From Silene noctiflora (taxonomy: Eukaryota; Streptophyta; Magnoliopsida; Caryophyllales; Caryophyllaceae), in contig VHZZ01000014.1 in the NCBI GenBank assembly GCA_009801015.1, positions 246,926-310,925 on the forward strand: 64,000 bases of DNA, given 5' to 3'. The position numbers and the translations under genes were made by a program. The notes beneath the pieces were generated by a model, which was not told where the DNA came from, searched no databases, and worked only from the letters and a program-made list of their open reading frames with translations. This document shows positions 43,556 to 57,250 of this stretch, piece after piece. Position 1 is the stretch's first letter. The number at the start of each line of letters is the position of its first letter.

Positions 43556-44069
43556 GTTTTATGAAATCACATTTTCAAACCATATAACGAAAGACATTAA
43601 TGCCTGGAAATTATTTTAATGGAGGTTTTTTAGGTAAATAATCATTAAATTTTACAATAATGTTTATATAAAACAGTTTTATTTATAAGAATTGTTGGTA
43701 TATAAATGAGATTTGATCTTTAACAATGATTAGTACTTATTCTATATAGTAATACTCGGTTTTCTAAAGTTGTAAAATTATCTCAAAATAAATTTAATTT
43801 AAAACCTCCTAAAAAATTTACTTCAATTTTGAAGAGAAACATTTAAAAAGTCGCGAGAAGATAATATAATAAATTATCAAAACAAATGTTAAAAATAATA
43901 AACCATATAAGTTAATAAGTCTTCCTTGTGAGTTGTGACAGGTCAAGTATAAAATATTAAAATATATGGATAGATAAGATAAAACAGAATGCTACTCTCT
44001 AAACACTCTGTTTTTATCTATTGCACCTGGTAAGTTTATTACGGATATACCGGTCAGTAATTTGAAGAA
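43556..44069. other. Intergenic, no gene
   Basis: AT-rich; nothing recognised. Confidence 0.4.
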
Positions 44070-44248
44070 CACAAATTCTCGTTGAAGACGGACACTATCC
44101 GTCACAAGCTGAAGACGGATAGTGCCCCTCTCACAATATGCAAGTAGCACCAAACATGGATGCTCCATTTCCCACCCACTTGGTTCCCTCCTATTTTATT
44201 GTGAGAGGGACACTATCCGTTTTGAACTTGTGACGGATAAGACGTTTT
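44070..44248. mobile_element. MULE-type MITE, family M2, copy 3
   Basis: Flanked by ATTTGAAGAA (44060-44069 and 44249-44258), a 9-10-bp duplication. Begins CACAAATTCTCGTTGAAGACGG; the right end is reduced to GATAAGACGTTTT. Confidence 0.8.
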
Positions 44249-44570
44249 ATTTGAAGAATTTGTGTAACTAAAGTGGATTAATGGAGTGGGGACACTCATC
44301 CTTATCCAGAACAGCAAAGTGTATTATCTAGTATACCAAAATGAAAGGGACCCACCCACATGAGTCATGAGGAATGTTCTAGTATTCCAAACGTATATGC
44401 CACGCTCTTCTCAGATAAGTATTTATCACTCCGTCTTGCTTGTGACGGTCACAAGCTTGTAACGTCTCATAAGACTCTCCTCACTTGTCTCTCCCACTTG
44501 CAAGTTTGTCTCGCGTCACAAAACTTGTGGATATTTATTTCTTCAACCATCCATATTTGCGATTATACAC

Positions 44571-44692
44571 AAGTGGTGGAGCTGGGGGGGCTAATTTTTC
44601 GAAGTTTTTAGTTAAATTTTTCGATTTTTTTAGAGTGTGGCTTATATTTTTACCCATTCGCCCCCCTAAGTTCAAATCCTGACTCCGCCACT
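44571..44692. mobile_element. Short hAT-like MITE
   Basis: Ends AAGTGGTGGAGCTGGGG and CTGACTCCGCCACT are inverted repeats typical of plant hATs; flanks ATTATACA/AATATACA may be a worn 8-bp duplication. Confidence 0.45.
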
Positions 44693-44699
44693 AATATAC

Positions 44700-45374
44700 A
44701 TGTACAAGAACGGCCCTCCCTCCCATTCCCTTCGTATGAATCTATGATCCACAAACTCCGGCCTTTGAGCTATGTTTGTCTTCTATTCATGACATTGGTT
44801 TTCGTGAGGTCAAGGGGCCGGTACCCGCTCAAGTTATAGAATAAAACGATTTTATATCGTGATTCGTGAGACAACTTTTTTTTAGGAAAAAGTATTTGCT
44901 ATTAATCAAAAAGTGATTTTTTATAAACAAATCGTCTTAAACTGTCCTCTAATATCTTCTTTCATATCCTAATAAAAGGAATAAAATCGCGTCTCTCTTA
45001 GAAAATGGTTTTTTGTGAGGTTAGGATTTAACGGACTAGAATATTAAGCATTTTTTTTTAAAGAATAACCCATTTTTTAGTAGGATTTTAATAACATAAA
45101 ATGCCGAGTGTGCATTGTTTTACGATAAAGTACCACAAAAAGAAATTAATAAAATAAAGTGGGGGAAAAATTAAAGAGGATTTAAATGATACGAATTATT
45201 CAACATGCCAAAACAACTATGTGGTTTAGAGGTGGTTATGGGCCGGGCTGACCCAGGACAGGTCGGACTTGGCTAAGTGGACCGAAATCTGCCCGATCCG
45301 ACTCTGAGCGAGCTGGGCTATACTTGTTCATGGACAAATAACGTACAAAAATGCAAGTAATTGTACATTTGTAC
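44700..45374. other. Intergenic, no gene
   Basis: AT-rich; GGGCCGGGCTGACCC-type hAT debris at about 45230-45310. Confidence 0.35.
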
Positions 45375-45946
45375 TAGACCTGTCAAAACCCGACCCGTTT
45401 TTAGGGTTACAAACCCGGTTTTTTCGACCCGTGACCCGAACCCGAAAGGATCCGTTATTTTAGGGTTACGACCCGACCCGAACTGGTCGACCCGTTGAGT
45501 CAAAGATAAATCAAGATTTTTATTAAAATATTAATATTTTTATATTATATTTGAAAAAAAATGTTAAAAAATTGTTTTTTTATTATTAAAAATTACAAAC
45601 ATAACTAAAAAGTCAATTTTATATCACTTTTACAATACTTGATACTAAAATAATTATTAAAAGAACTTTAATTTAATAATTATGTCAATATAATTAATGT
45701 AAATGTTGAAATAACTAATGTAAACGTTAAATATGATTAAAATATTAATTTTAAATATGTTTTACGTTTTTAAAAATTATTTTTTTAATTAAAAAAATAG
45801 ATTAAAAAATACGTTAGAAATTATTTCTTGACCCGTATTCTGACCCTAACCCGACTTGTGACCCATATAACCCGACCCGTATTCTGGCCCGACACACATT
45901 CTGACCCGACCCGGGACCCAACCCGCCCGACCCGTTTGAAGGTCTA
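45375..45946. mobile_element. hAT-type MITE with ACCCG repeats
   Basis: Starts TAGACCTGTCAAAACCCG and ends CCCGTTTGAAGGTCTA; both subterminal regions are packed with GACCCGACCC. 572 bp; no clean 8-bp duplication. Confidence 0.65.
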
Positions 45947-46454
45947 GTCCATATCTATCATACTTGTATGCTCGAATTCAACTAGAAAAGTTCTCTGGAT
46001 ATACTTGTTCACGGGCTGCCCTGGTTCGATCCAAGCGAAAAACTACGCATAGGCCCAACTGTAAGAATGTAGGTTCATCGACCCAGGAAAAGCTGTTTAC
46101 TATAACCAAATGGTAAATACCGAGTTCAGTACCACCAGGGTATCGGATAAAGCAAGGTCATTTTCTCGAAGTCACGAGTATAGGCAAAACTCTATTCCGA
46201 AAAATTTAACCTCATGTAGATCTATAACAAAGATGTAAGATTCTTTCCGGAAAAAAAGTAAAAAAAATGCGAAAATTCAAGTTCTGTCCTATAAATCTGA
46301 GAAATGGTATCGAGTAACAATTGCACCATGAAAATCTCGAGTATTTACCGGACAGGCTTGCTATTTCCTCCTGACGAAATTTAACATTCACATACTAAAC
46401 AAAATTACAGCATGTACAGTGTATGTAAACTCATGTTGGATATAGTATATATGA

Positions 46455-49400
46455 TCAAACATGGCAAACCATTCCTACCTCTAACGTCGATGCATGAGGA
46501 GCAGTAAGTGGATATGTCGGTCCTCGACTATTCCGTCTCAAGAAATCATACCCTAGATTAACAACGATCTTCTTAAACCAACTCGACCCTGGCTTTGCCC
46601 TTACATGAGAATGCCCCATTATGTATGCTATTCCGGACTCTCGTGCTTCCATCAGCTCTTGAAGTTCTTCTTTCGTGTCGTCCTGCATCTTTGGTGATTC
46701 GGGTAATAAAAATCTTACCCTTTTTCTTGGTGCAAGCATTGGGGATTGAATCTCTTTTGACTCTGATGTTCCAGGACGATCATTATCGTTTTCAACTGTG
46801 TCTTCCTCCATTCTAATCCCGTCAATATGAGTAGACGGCGTTCCAACAACCGTCATTTTCTCTTCAGATTCCTTATCAGACTCATCTTTCAGCTCATTTT
46901 TCTTTCCACTTTCGGCCCGTATGAACTCTGCTATGCTACAAACTAGATCATTTTCAAAGTCCAGGTCATCCTTGTGAAAATCATGGTAACCATATCTCAC
47001 TATGCATCTATAAATGCGGAATTCTTTTGGCCCGATTCGACCCACAAGAAACCGCTCATCAGACTTTACATGAGGGACGGGCACTGACTTAACGCATAGG
47101 AAGACCAAGACTTGGTGGAAAGCCGGAAGATTTGTAACAAAGTGCGAGAAGATTGCCGGAATCCCTGAAACAAGCTCGGATTGAATCAAGCCTAACCCAC
47201 GTACTCTTACAATCCCTAAGCTCGGACCCAAGCTAAGAAGCCAATTTATAGAAACCTTGTTTTGCACATCAAATTCATACTTCAGGAGGGAACCATAGTG
47301 CCATATGTACATTATGATCATGAAGATAAACGCGAGGGCAATAGGGACCCAAGCACCTTCAAGAAACTTGATCAGGGATGCTGAGAAATAAAGAGCTTCG
47401 AGGGCACCGAAAAATAAGACGAAAGCGATTGCAAGGAAGACACTTTTATGCCAGCAGAGAACAATAACAAGTGACATGAGACACGTCGTGACGAGCATTA
47501 CTGTGATGACAGCCAAACCTGTTGAACCAATCAAACAATTCACATTTATATTGGAATCCCATGTCACACGATTTTATAAGATAGTCCTTCCATTCACATA
47601 GATTCACTACAGTTTCCTTTTTACATGATTTCAACCAATTCACTGAATATCCGGTAAATTCTGATGGTAAATAGACAAAAATGCATTGTTAAAAACTCGA
47701 TAAATTCCATTGTCCAGTCACTTGCTTTTACCAACTCTCTAGTCTCTCCACCCACTATACGTATAGACCCTTCCCACTTGTTCCTTTCTCAAAAGTTTTG
47801 TCAGAAGGAAATGTAGTGAAACCAAATGAATGGAGGATATAGTTCAAGTCAGGAACATACCTGATGCATTGCTTATGCGCTTTGTGTCTCTAAAGCCGAT
47901 AGTGACGGCCAAGCATAATATCATGAGAGTCCAGTTGACCTCTGGAATGTATATCTGCCCATGAATTTTAGACGAGGTGTGAACAATCTTCACTCGAGGG
48001 AAACATCCAAGAGCTTGGCATTGCTTAATGATGGAAAAGGTGCCTGTAATTACGGCTTGGCTACCAACTACAGCAGCTAAAATAGCTATTCCAAGTACTG
48101 GCCATCTTAAATTCTCTGCAATACAGCATTGAAACATATCAGGACGGCTGGGGAGTACAAATACCTATGTAACGCGGTTTTGTCTAAGCATTATTTTAAA
48201 CCTGCAATGTCATTTACTCAAACAGGTCTGCAGGGGTATTTAGGTAAGCCATATAGTTACTAAAAAGTTCTGTAGGAGAATTTGGTTAATTACATGCAGT
48301 TTTCAATACATTGGTGTCGGATTACAAATAGCTACCTGGTACAGAAACATAGAACCCGATCCGCTGACCATCGGCCATTTGATGATGTTGTGACAGATAA
48401 GCAGCTTGTCCCATATAAGCAAGAATCAATGACGGGTACACCACACAAGCGAAGGCAATCTGAAGAATAGCAAACATATTTTGGATTGTTAGAAAATCTA
48501 AGTTTTGTATAAGATCAGAAAAAAAATTATTTAATTTATTGGCCCATCACTGAACAATATGCAAATGATACTAAACAAAACCGACAAAGATTAATTATCT
48601 CTTGAGTAGACACACCTTGATAGATAATTGTGAGAAGTGTCCAAGATCAGCAAACATGGCCTCAGACCCTGCATTTGGAAGGTATGAAGTTCTGAAATAG
48701 TGAACTATGGAAGACAGGAAGACAACGAGACAGTAAACGGTGTCATAAATTACCTGTGATGCACAGCAAAATTCCACCCAAGGACATCCATCCCCCGGTT
48801 TGTGTTTTCTTGAAAAAAGTGTACATGTAATAAGGAGAAAGTGCTTTGTATACTTGAGGGTTCCAGCGTATGATATTATACAAGCCAAGAGAACTGATGC
48901 AAAAGAGCCAGAGGATGACAATTGGTGCGAACAAGAAACCCACCCGGTGGGTACCAAAATGCTGAAGTGCAAACAAGCCGATGAGTATAGCACACGTAAC
49001 TGGGAGTGTTACATCTACCTTGCAAAAAAAGGCACAAAGCTTTTAGGGGCAAAACTCCACTATAAGCAGATCAAAAACTGTAGAGAATAATTCTTAAAAA
49101 TAATACCGGAGAGGTAATTTCACTGTTCATTGGGTTAAAATCATGATGGAATAAAGAAAAAAGTCGCTGAATGCATTTCTTAACCGGCCGACATAGACAA
49201 CTCCAAGGAAACTAAATGAAATTCAAATTGATTAATAATGCAACTAAACGGATTAGGGACATGAACTACCTAATCCATCAAATCTTGAAAAGAATAGTTA
49301 ACAGTCTTCTTCGAAAATAAATTAAGGAAACATTTGCCATGCCTTAAGGAACTAAACTAAGCCTATTAGACGATTAAGACGAAAATTATATTGTACCACA

Positions 49401-50691
49401 TCATAGGCCCCTCTGGCTATACCTAATTGGATATATTATCATTGATATGACAGAGCAGTAATGTAACCCAACTTGCTGCATAAACATCTTTATTTTTCGC
49501 TAATCACATCACTAATAAGCGTCATCATGTCCTAATCCTACCTACTTATAGTTAAGTTCCTGATACATTTAAAACGAGATGAGACAAATTCCGAGAATTC
49601 TTACATCTGTGATGTTCATGTGACATTGAAAACTCCAAACCCGAAACTGCCGAAAATACTGCAAAACAAATAACATCAAAACATTAATCATCAACCCTCA
49701 CCCCTCAAACTAAACCCTAATAAATCGATTATTCCAAATCCAAAAAGGGTTAAATTTGCAGAATAAGAATATTTTACCAGATATAGCAGGGGTTAAAACT
49801 CCATCTCCAATCACCATACAAGCACCAATCAAAGCTAACACAAGCAAAAATCTTTGCAAAACTCGATGTTTTTCCAAAGTCGATTTAAGCCTAGACCCAA
49901 GAGACGTCTGATTCGGACTAGTTACCACATCTTTCTTATACTCAGACAATTCCTCATNAGCCAATTGACCATTAGGAAGCGAATTGACCCGGGCATGTCG
50001 ACACAGTAAAGAATACAAAGCAAATGTTCCTCCTTCACCATTATCATCAGCTCTTAGAACGATAAACACGTATTTAAACAAAGGGATTAAAGTTAGAGTC
50101 CAAAAAATGAAGCTTAACACCCCAAAAATCTCTTCATTCGTCTTCGAATGTTCGATATCTTCTGCAAATGCACTCTTATACACATATAATGGAGATGTAC
50201 TCAAATCACCATACACAACTCCTAAGCTTTGGTATGCCAAGATCAATACTTGCTTCCATGATTCCTTCTGCATCAATAAAACACAATCACAACTTTGCGA
50301 GGCGTATTTTAATCAAAGGTAAATAAATGTACAGTACTCATACTCCCTCTGTCTCTCATCCATTTGTTTACTTTTTGAATCTTTCTAAGACGTATTTTAA
50401 TCAAAGGTAAACAAATAATTGAAACGGGCGAGAAATTAATAAAACATGCAAATAATGCAATCAAGATTCAACTCATACTCCAAGAAATGACACTATCATA
50501 ACAACATTACCCCACCCAGTGCCTCAATAACTCCCGCAAATTACAAAATAAACCGGTGTCGGATATACGTAATCTTACCCTTGTCATAAAAATCATAAAA
50601 ATAACAACAAATTAGAAATGATGATCTAAGTTATGAATAAAGAACTAACCTTAACTCGATTTTGATAAAACCCACATTCAGGATCCATCAT
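46455..50691 (-). CDS. KUP6-like: KUP/HAK/KT-type potassium transporter
   Basis: Eight coding exons (minus): 50650-50691, 49778-50267, 49605-49658, 48754-49014, 48616-48668, 48336-48459, 47861-48115 and 46455-47518 (2343 bp, 780 aa), all in phase. The first exon codes [14 protein letters not shown]; two ATGs are adjacent. It is a plasma- or vacuolar-membrane K+ transporter with about 12 membrane helices: [20 protein letters not shown] (helix 1), [96 protein letters not shown]. These are the hallmark motifs of the family. The last ~300 residues are cytosolic, ending [14 protein letters not shown]. Length and sequence follow Arabidopsis KUP6/KUP8 from memory, which mediate K+ efflux in osmotic adjustment. 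N at 49958 falls in an (N)AT codon, Asp in relatives. The exon 4 acceptor was placed at GGTAG|ATG because it restores the conserved HHRYV. Confidence 0.95.
50340..50430. mobile_element. Truncated Stowaway-like MITE in KUP intron 1
   Basis: TACTCCCTCTGTCTCTCATCC and the inverted partner GTAAACAAATAATTGAAACGGGCG; the right end is incomplete. Confidence 0.45.
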
Positions 50692-51252
50692 AAACTCTCT
50701 CAAAAATCCCAGAAAATCATCATTTTTTCTGCTAAATTTAAGAGATTTAAGTCATTAAGCAAAGTGCCAACAACTACTACTTTAAGAAAACAGTTACAAA
50801 CTCAAAAAAAAATCACTTTTTTTTCAATATTGCTATAAACACATTAAATTTTATTCAATTTAAACACTTACCCATTTGCATTAACACCCTTCCTTAGAAA
50901 AAAAACACAAATTTTTTACTTAATTTTTGGAACAAAAATGGTTACTTTTTAAAGGGTAGTTGAGCAAAAAAGCAGTATACGAAAAAGGCAGAAATTTAGC
51001 AAGTTTGAAGAGGAAAATTAGAGAGTAGTTGAGAATTAAGAGAGATTGTTAAATTAATTGTTGTTATTATTAGAGAATTTTTTATTTATTATTATTTTTT
51101 TTTAAAAAATATTTGGGTGTTGTTGTTTAAGAGAGAATATGATATGGTATGGGTGGCAGATTTGTTAGAATATTTCGCGTGAGGAGTGAGATTTGTGATT
51201 TTGACATACTCAAATAATAGAGGTTTAATAAGGGTTCTTTGTAAGGATTTTT

Positions 51253-51273
51253 ATATATATATATATATATATT
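51253..51273. repeat. (TA)n microsatellite
   Basis: About ten TA units upstream of the KUP gene. Confidence 0.7.
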
Positions 51274-51297
51274 ACTCCTTTGTTGTAAGGATAATGG

Positions 51298-51751
51298 TGC
51301 AACCCGATCCAATTGACCCGATCCGAAAAGGTTGACTCGAGACCTGAAATGACCCGAACTATATCATCCGAATGTGACCTGAAAACCCGAACAGACCCGA
51401 CACCACCCGAACATGACCCGAGCTCTTGACCCGTAACTGACCCGACCCGAAAATGATCCGGTTCTGAAACCTCCCAACCCGAAAATGACCCGACAAAACA
51501 TAATTCTAATTGAACCGAAAAGACTTGAAATAGCTTTTTCTCTCTTATTCATTGACCCGAAAATGAATCGACCCAAAATAACCCGACCCGAATACCCGAA
51601 ACTGACCCGTTGAATAAACCCGAAATAGACCCGAAACCCGAAATGACACGAGACGACCCAAATTAACCCGAAATCAATGAAAAACCCGAACTGACCCGAC
51701 CCGAATTGGACTGACCCGAACCCGACCCGTTGACCCGATTTGTCAGGTCTA
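51298..51751. mobile_element. hAT-type MITE with GACCCGAA tandem core
   Basis: Exact 8-bp duplication GATAATGG (51290-51297 and 51752-51759). The right end TTTGTCAGGTCTA is the family terminus; the left end has lost most of it (TGCAACCCGATCC). The interior is degenerate tandem ACCCGAAAATG/GACCCGA units. 454 bp, upstream of the KUP gene. Confidence 0.85.
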
Positions 51752-51759
51752 GATAATGG

Positions 51760-52537
51760 TAGGTCGGGTCATCAGATGGTATCGAGACTCGATATTATTA
51801 ATTTCTCTTATTTAGATTAATGGTTACACAACTTTTAATTGACCATTTTTGTTATGATAAATTGGATTTCTCGTGACATAAAAAGGCTTAATTTCATTTA
51901 TTATGTAAGTTATGGGTTCAAATTACTACAATTGAAAGTTGTGGGGGTTAAGTTAATCACCACTTTTTCGATTTTTTTGGTAATCATACTTTATAAACTT
52001 TGACCAAGAATATTGTTAAAAATATGAAATTTTAAAAGACGAAACTTATGTACATAGTTAAATGAAGAAAAATGCGGTCAAAGTACTGTTTCGAATATGA
52101 GGGAGTATTTGTTAGTGTTTTTATGGACGGTGTTGGAAATGAGATGAGGTGGCGAAGTTTCTTTGTGAAGTTCAATATTTTCGTTAAGACCTCTTATTCA
52201 GAGATTTTCAGGTACGGGTGTAATTGTGAAGGCAGCCATTAATCCCATTATTTTAGTCACGTTTTTTTTGACAATCGACATTTTATATTGTTAAATTTGT
52301 CTGATTTGAAAATTTTAGATGTTTATGACTATGGTATGAGGAGGTGAATGATAGTTACATCAAACTAGCCCCAATAATGAACGAAGTTGTAAATGAAATG
52401 GGGAAGCATACGTTTTTTGTGAAATTTATTATTTTCGTTAAGGTATAAATTTAGAGGATTTCAAATAGCAAAAATCAATATTTTCGATCATGTACTATCC
52501 GTTAACATCCATCCATATATAAAAAGGTGAAAAAATG
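51760..52537. other. Intergenic, no gene
   Basis: AT-rich with no recognised feature. Confidence 0.4.
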
Positions 52538-53163
52538 TGTAAGAAATATAACTTATCTGACCAACAATGACCTTAAATCGAGACGCCGTGTAAGACACTG
52601 CCTTAAATCAGTTAGACCCCCACACAGGTGCTCCTTGGGTTCCGTGGTCACCGATTCCAGGGTTAACGCCTCCTTCCGCGCAATGGTGCATTCCACAGAC
52701 GAAAGTGGGAACTGTTCTCAGTAAGATGTCATTTAGAAGAATAGTATAAGAAGAAGTATTGTGTGTATTTTTCTGGTGATGACACAGGAGAAAGGCAGAG
52801 TATTTATAGGTGAGAAAGAAGCTCCAACAGTTATAAAATCTGAAGATTAACGGCCATAAAGCCAGTAATTAATCGTAATAAAAACAGAGTTTATTGTGTG
52901 TAATAAAGTCCCAACGACTAGAATTGTAACAGATAGAATCCGAGGTAAAGTTTGGACCCGAAGCAAAAATATAGCCACACCACGCACGTGTCACTAGCAG
53001 GACGACGGCGGCGGCACGCGCGTGGGGATACTAGAATCTCTCCACCATTATCTAGTTAACACTAGCTAGTTCACTCCCATATATAAGTAGAAACACCCCC
53101 ACTATTCTACCAATGTGGGACAAATGTTCTACATTAAGTTTGGAGCAACAACTTACTCCAACA
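52538..53163 (-). mobile_element. Solo LTR of an LTR retrotransposon
   Basis: 626 bp with 5-bp duplication AAATG (52533-52537 and 53164-53168). On the minus strand it starts TGTTGGAGTAAGTTG and ends CTTACA (TG...CA), and has a TATA box (TATAAATA near 52805). No internal region is present, so it is a solo LTR left by recombination. Superfamily undetermined. It looks structurally whole; the intact duplication suggests a not very old insertion. Confidence 0.78.
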
Positions 53164-53168
53164 AAATG

Positions 53169-53624
53169 TATGAAATACTAACAAATGACATAGGTAAATA
53201 AACAACAGGACGGAGCCACAAAGGGAGTATGTAGCTAGGACTCAAGGAGGGTGGTATCGTATGCGACGATATCTCATTTTCTTATTTAAATAAGTTGTTT
53301 GTATTAATTAAACCGATTTTAAAAATTGTAAATATAATTTGTTGAAAAGGGGAGTATCGACCCATTGAGTCATTGATGATGTTTGGCCTAATTATATTGG
53401 TATATTTTTGGTAAATGGTGATGGAATGTTTCTTATAAAAATGTGTTATACACTTTCACGTTAATTTATTTTAATTTTAATTGTTGTAATCACTTTTAGC
53501 TTGACATGGTATTCACATAATTTTAATATATGTCATACACTTGACTATTCGAGAGTGTGAAATGACAATGGATTATCGATTGTTGAGACGCAATTAATGT
53601 TCATTATTTAGATTAAGCAAATTC
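53169..53624. other. Intergenic, no gene
   Basis: AT-rich; nothing recognised. Confidence 0.4.
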
Positions 53625-53860
53625 TCGTTTTAAACGGCTCTTTTTAGTCTAAAATTAATACGAATAAATGAACAATTACGATAAATGTGAAGAAACTCTT
53701 CACAAGAGCTTTCCATTATTTTATTGTTACAAAAATAAAATTTCAGACTTTCAGTTATAATAGTTTATTATTTAATGGTCACTTTTTATCATAATATGTT
53801 GACATTTTCTAGTCTTAAGTTAAGACCGTTTTAAGAGAGACTTGCTATTAAATGAGGCTT
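53625..53860. mobile_element. MITE with AAACGG ends
   Basis: AGCAAATTCTCGTTTTAAACGG and, inverted, AGCAAGTCTCTCTTAAAACGG. Same family as 15895-16150. Target duplication unclear. Confidence 0.6.
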
Positions 53861-54317
53861 CGAGTCTAGATTAAAAAGAATGGTACAACTATACGAAACT
53901 GGTCAAATGTTGGATAATGTATTGTCTTTTCAGATAACATTCTACGGTAAAATGGTTTAAAATACAGTATTTAAATAAGAAAAAATGAAAAATCACATGT
54001 ATACATATAAAAAATTTCTTATTTGTAAGAACAGTAAGTGGACTATACATCTAATATACTACATCAGATAGTATAGTTTCTGAGTATTTACACAAAGTTT
54101 TCGGGTTTTATTTTTAAAATTATGAGTTTTATTATAAAGTTTTTGAGTTTATTTACTTCAACATTAAACTCAAAAAATTACATTATAACTCAAAAAAATA
54201 ACATATAAACGCAGAAAATTTGAGTTTTGACGTCAGAAAACTAAAATGGAATTTATAAACTTTATAGAACTCGGAAAAAATACCCAGAAACTCAAAAACT
54301 CATTAATTGTAACTATT

Positions 54318-54510
54318 TTTTTTTTTTTTTGGTGTTGACCAGGAGTATCCCTTACCGACAGCTGGGACAATCTCCTTCGGGGTACTGAAGGCAATTTAAT
54401 GGGTTGACCCCTCCAAAGTTTGACATTTTCATTCGCAAGAGTCAGGAATCGAACCCCTGACCACTTGTTTAAGAGATGAGAGTTTTTACACTCACACCAG
54501 CCAGCTTTGA
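54318..54510 (-). mobile_element. tRNA-derived SINE
   Basis: Minus strand: A-box-like CTGGCTGGTGTGAG, B box GGTTCGATTCC, body with AGTACCCCGAAGGAGATTG and an A tail (T run 54318-54331 on plus). Flanked by the 8-bp duplication TAACTATT (54310-54317 and 54511-54518). 193 bp and well preserved. Confidence 0.85.
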
Positions 54511-54518
54511 TAACTATT

Positions 54519-55096
54519 AAAAATTTATGATAGCTCACACCCCATTTAAGTAATGTAAAAAAGAAAAGAAAATAGAAAAACGTCGCAAACTTGTCATCGT
54601 CGGAAGTAAAACTAATTGTTTACATATAAAGAGGAATTTCAAACATACCTTGTTGCTTGTTGGCAGTAACCCTTCAAAAGGAACAATTCCAAAGAGGAAG
54701 AGATCACTTGTTTTGTAGATTCGTGACAATTGCGTCTAGAATCATAGCACGTGAATTATTTCATTGATAATGTGAAGTGTCATGCTTTTATTTCAAGATC
54801 TAGCTACATGAAAAATGTATTTATTTATTCATATCATAAAGTTTTAATTCACAAATGTAAAGGAGTTTATAATATATAATATTAATTTGATCAATTTATG
54901 AAGGTTATTTATTTAATTAGTAACTTATATTATTAGTTTGATTGCGTATTTTAAGAAAGAGTTTAATTGTATTTGATGAAATAAATTCAAACGGTTTTCT
55001 TCCTTTTATTTCGATGTCTAAAAACGTTTAGAATTCAAAAGAAAATACAATATCCAAACAAATAACGTTCATTTATTAGCAAAATTTATAATCTTA
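54519..55096. other. Intergenic, no gene
   Basis: AT-rich; nothing recognised. Confidence 0.4.
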
Positions 55097-55547
55097 CTAG
55101 TTTTAAACCCGTGCAGAAAATGCACGGGTCGTAATAATTAAATGTTCAATGTAGTACATAACAACATATAATCTCGACATATTTATTCCTTATTAAATTG
55201 TTCAACGTAGTCACTAATTTTATCAACAAAATTAAAAAATTTAAATATTTTTCGATTATTGTTATTTTATATTTTCTTTAATATAGATATAAAGTATAAG
55301 TGCTTAATGCTTGTATTTATTGTGTTATATTATCAAGCAAAAAATATATAGTTCATATTGTAATTTTTTGTATATTATCATTTTGTATGTAGCATGTATG
55401 TATTGATTGTAACGGTTATTTTAAAGAAATTAAATCAACAAAACCCATGTTTTTTTGGTGGGGGACCACCTTTTGATTTTTTTTTTTTTTTGAAAATCAA
55501 GAGCCAATAAAAACTCTCCAAATGACTTAGCTTTTATATTATGTAGA
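55097..55547 (-). mobile_element. Non-autonomous Helitron
   Basis: A|CTAG, hairpin CCCGTGCAGAAAATGCACGGG; 5' end (minus) A|TCTACATAATATAAAAGC. 451 bp; close relative of 42688-43141. Confidence 0.82.
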
Positions 55548-56823
55548 TTAGATAAAATAAGATATGTTCGGGTAAGTGAGATCATGTTCACTTATCGGAG
55601 ACTGAAGAGTTAACAAATTAAATAACAAAGAAAAACGGATAAATTGTTAAGTTTTAGAGTTCATTTATTATTTACGATAATAATATTTAATAATACTGTA
55701 TCTTTATCAAAATTCATTTAGATGATTTTCATATGAGGAGTACGTAAATATGGTAGATTGACTCATTTTGCATTAAAATGTTCATAATAAGATAATTTTA
55801 AACGTAATTTCTTATACGTAAAAAAAAAATATTTACGCGATAATAGGAATATATTCTTTTTAGCAATAAGAAGTGATAAGTTATAAAGATAAGTGGAATA
55901 GAAAATAAATGATGAAATTTTCAATCAAACAAATAAAGTGAAACAACATAATAAAAGCATATGTTATAAATAGCGCGTGGCAATAACGTATTATTCAACG
56001 CGTCAACTTTTGTTCTTTAACATGGTGAGATGCTGTCAGTATTTAACACGTGTACGTACATAAGATTGATCAAGTAATAATCTTGTTTATACAAATTCAG
56101 ATTGAAGACGGGTATTTTTCGTCCGGAGCAAAATATCGTTATTTAAACGATAAAATATTACAATTTAGAAAATTATTCTGTTAAATTTTATATTGTATCA
56201 AAATGGTTACGGAGTATACTTTATTGTATAACAAAAGTGACGGTCTTAAGGAAAGCTTATTGTCCAGTTTAATTCAATCGCAGTTTATATTAGGTGATTA
56301 TATGGTGCGATAGAAAAAGTTACAATTTTATGAAAAAAATGACCACCTAAATATGAATAAATTTTTTTTGTTAAAACTTACTACCACTTTTTTTTTTTTT
56401 TTTTTTTCAAATGGTCATGTATTAACATGATCAATTTTTTAATTTAAATTGGTCATTTTTCGTCTCTTACATCTTACGACGGTCAATAGGACTATACATT
56501 CAGATGTATATGAGAATCGTACATTGAATACAAATCTAATTGAGCTTATAAGCAATTTTTTGGAGCTTTTAAATTTTTTTATTTTCATTTTAATTTTTTA
56601 GGTGTTAAAATTAATAAATTATTGAGTTTATATGTATTATTTTTGAGTTTCAATATAATATTTTGAGTTAAAATTTTCTTATAAAGGTGCTCAGATTTTT
56701 TTTTCAGTAAAACTCGTAAAATGTACATATAAGTTCAAATCTATATCACCAGATATATATACATCTGACTGTATAATCCACTAACTCCACCGCAGCTAAT
56801 ATAACCCAATAATAACATATTTA
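55548..56823. other. Intergenic with a MITE remnant
   Basis: 56090-56275 looks like a MITE (CAAATTCAGATTGAAGACGG at left, GTGACGGTCTTAAGG at right, with AATATTAC-type interior). The rest is AT-rich. Confidence 0.4.
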
Positions 56824-57250
56824 AGGTGCTTGTTTGTTTACCCACCAAAATCCCATGAATTGCATTTTTTACATCTCGTTTGGTTACCCCAAAAATTTCA
56901 AAACGGAGGAGTTTCCAACTCCTACATGATGTAGAAGTTTAATTACCTAGCCCATCCTAGGTAATTGGAAATTCCTCCATCATTTCTCCCACCCAATTTA
57001 CCCATTTACCCTTAAAAAAGGAAGTTATTCAGATTATATAAGGATATATTTGTATTTTTTAATCAAAATCATGTGAATTAAAGTTGTTTAACCAAACATA
57101 ACGGGGGAGTTTAATTCACGGGAAAAACAAACTCCTCCAACGTAACCAAACATGTTTTTCTCATTTTATGAGAATTGTATATAAGAATTAGAATCCTATG
57201 AATTGCAAATTAACACAGGAATTCAACTCCTGCATGAACCAAACGAGCAC
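56824..57250. mobile_element. Tourist/PIF-Harbinger-type MITE
   Basis: TTA on both sides (56821-56823 and 57251-57253). Ends GGTGCTTGTTTGTTTACCC and GAACCAAACGAGCAC; the interior has further inverted copies (GGAGTTTAATTCACGGG, CCAAACATAACGGGG). 427 bp. Confidence 0.7.
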
